NCBI GenBank assembly: GCA_017446125.1
Contig: JAFSRL010000028.1
Location: 1-14,178, forward strand
Origin: Lachnospiraceae bacterium
Lineage (GTDB): Bacteria; Bacillota; Clostridia; Lachnospirales; Lachnospiraceae
Direction: 5' to 3'
DNA length: 14,178 nucleotides
This document shows, in pieces, positions 14,177 through 14,178 of this stretch. Made by a program: the position numbers and the translations under genes. Each line of letters opens with the position of its first letter. The first letter of the stretch is position 1. The notes beneath the pieces were generated by a model, which made no database searches, was not told the DNA's origin, and saw only the letters and a list, made by a program, of their open reading frames with translations.

Positions 14177-14178
14177 AA

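Overview
The window looks like chromosomal DNA of a strictly anaerobic, moderately GC-rich clostridial Firmicute, most likely a Lachnospiraceae-type gut fermenter (inference). The grounds are strong AGGAGG-type ribosome binding sites, sigmaA-like promoters, a multi-subunit bifurcating-type [FeFe] hydrogenase, the GlgC/GlgD pair and the ComM/DprA pair. I found no rRNA, tRNA, CRISPR array or complete mobile element.

Layout. (1) 1-3176, minus strand: six closely packed genes read leftward from a divergent promoter region. In transcription order they are a DRTGG-domain protein, an RsbW-like HATPase, a second DRTGG-domain protein, a PHP phosphoesterase, NAD kinase and a PaaI-type hotdog thioesterase cut by the left edge. 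Four of these genes are joined by three successive ATGA stop/start overlaps. (2) 3177-3377: a 200-bp AT-rich divergent region with a promoter on each side and mirrored short motifs. (3) 3378-8499, plus strand: the hydrogenase operon, made of a NuoE-like subunit, an embedded HATPase protein, an HndB-like thioredoxin-fold protein, a NuoF-like flavoprotein and the catalytic [FeFe] subunit. A bidirectional terminator at 8518-8546 closes it. (4) 8549-11040, minus strand: glgC, glgD and a small DUF3343 (putative Se/S-carrier-like) protein. (5) 11142-13823, minus strand: comM and dprA, preceded by a roughly 165-nt structured leader that contains its own intrinsic terminator. (6) 13990-14178: AT-rich DNA with only a possible gene remnant.

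How it fits together. The rightward operon should make a soluble NAD(H)- and ferredoxin-linked bifurcating hydrogenase, which vents reducing equivalents as H2 during fermentation. The leftward operon carries likely redox or signalling partners (DRTGG, HATPase, PHP) and NAD kinase, which sets the NAD/NADP balance, so the two operons plausibly form one redox-management locus around a shared control region. From memory, related clostridial loci often carry an HsfB-type sensory [FeFe] hydrogenase between the HATPase and the second DRTGG gene; it is absent here. The glg genes start glycogen synthesis, and comM-dprA handle single-stranded DNA in transformation and recombination.

The points most worth following up are the comM leader, the HsfB-less regulatory cassette, the HATPase embedded in the hydrogenase operon and the cysteine changes in HndB and HydA.
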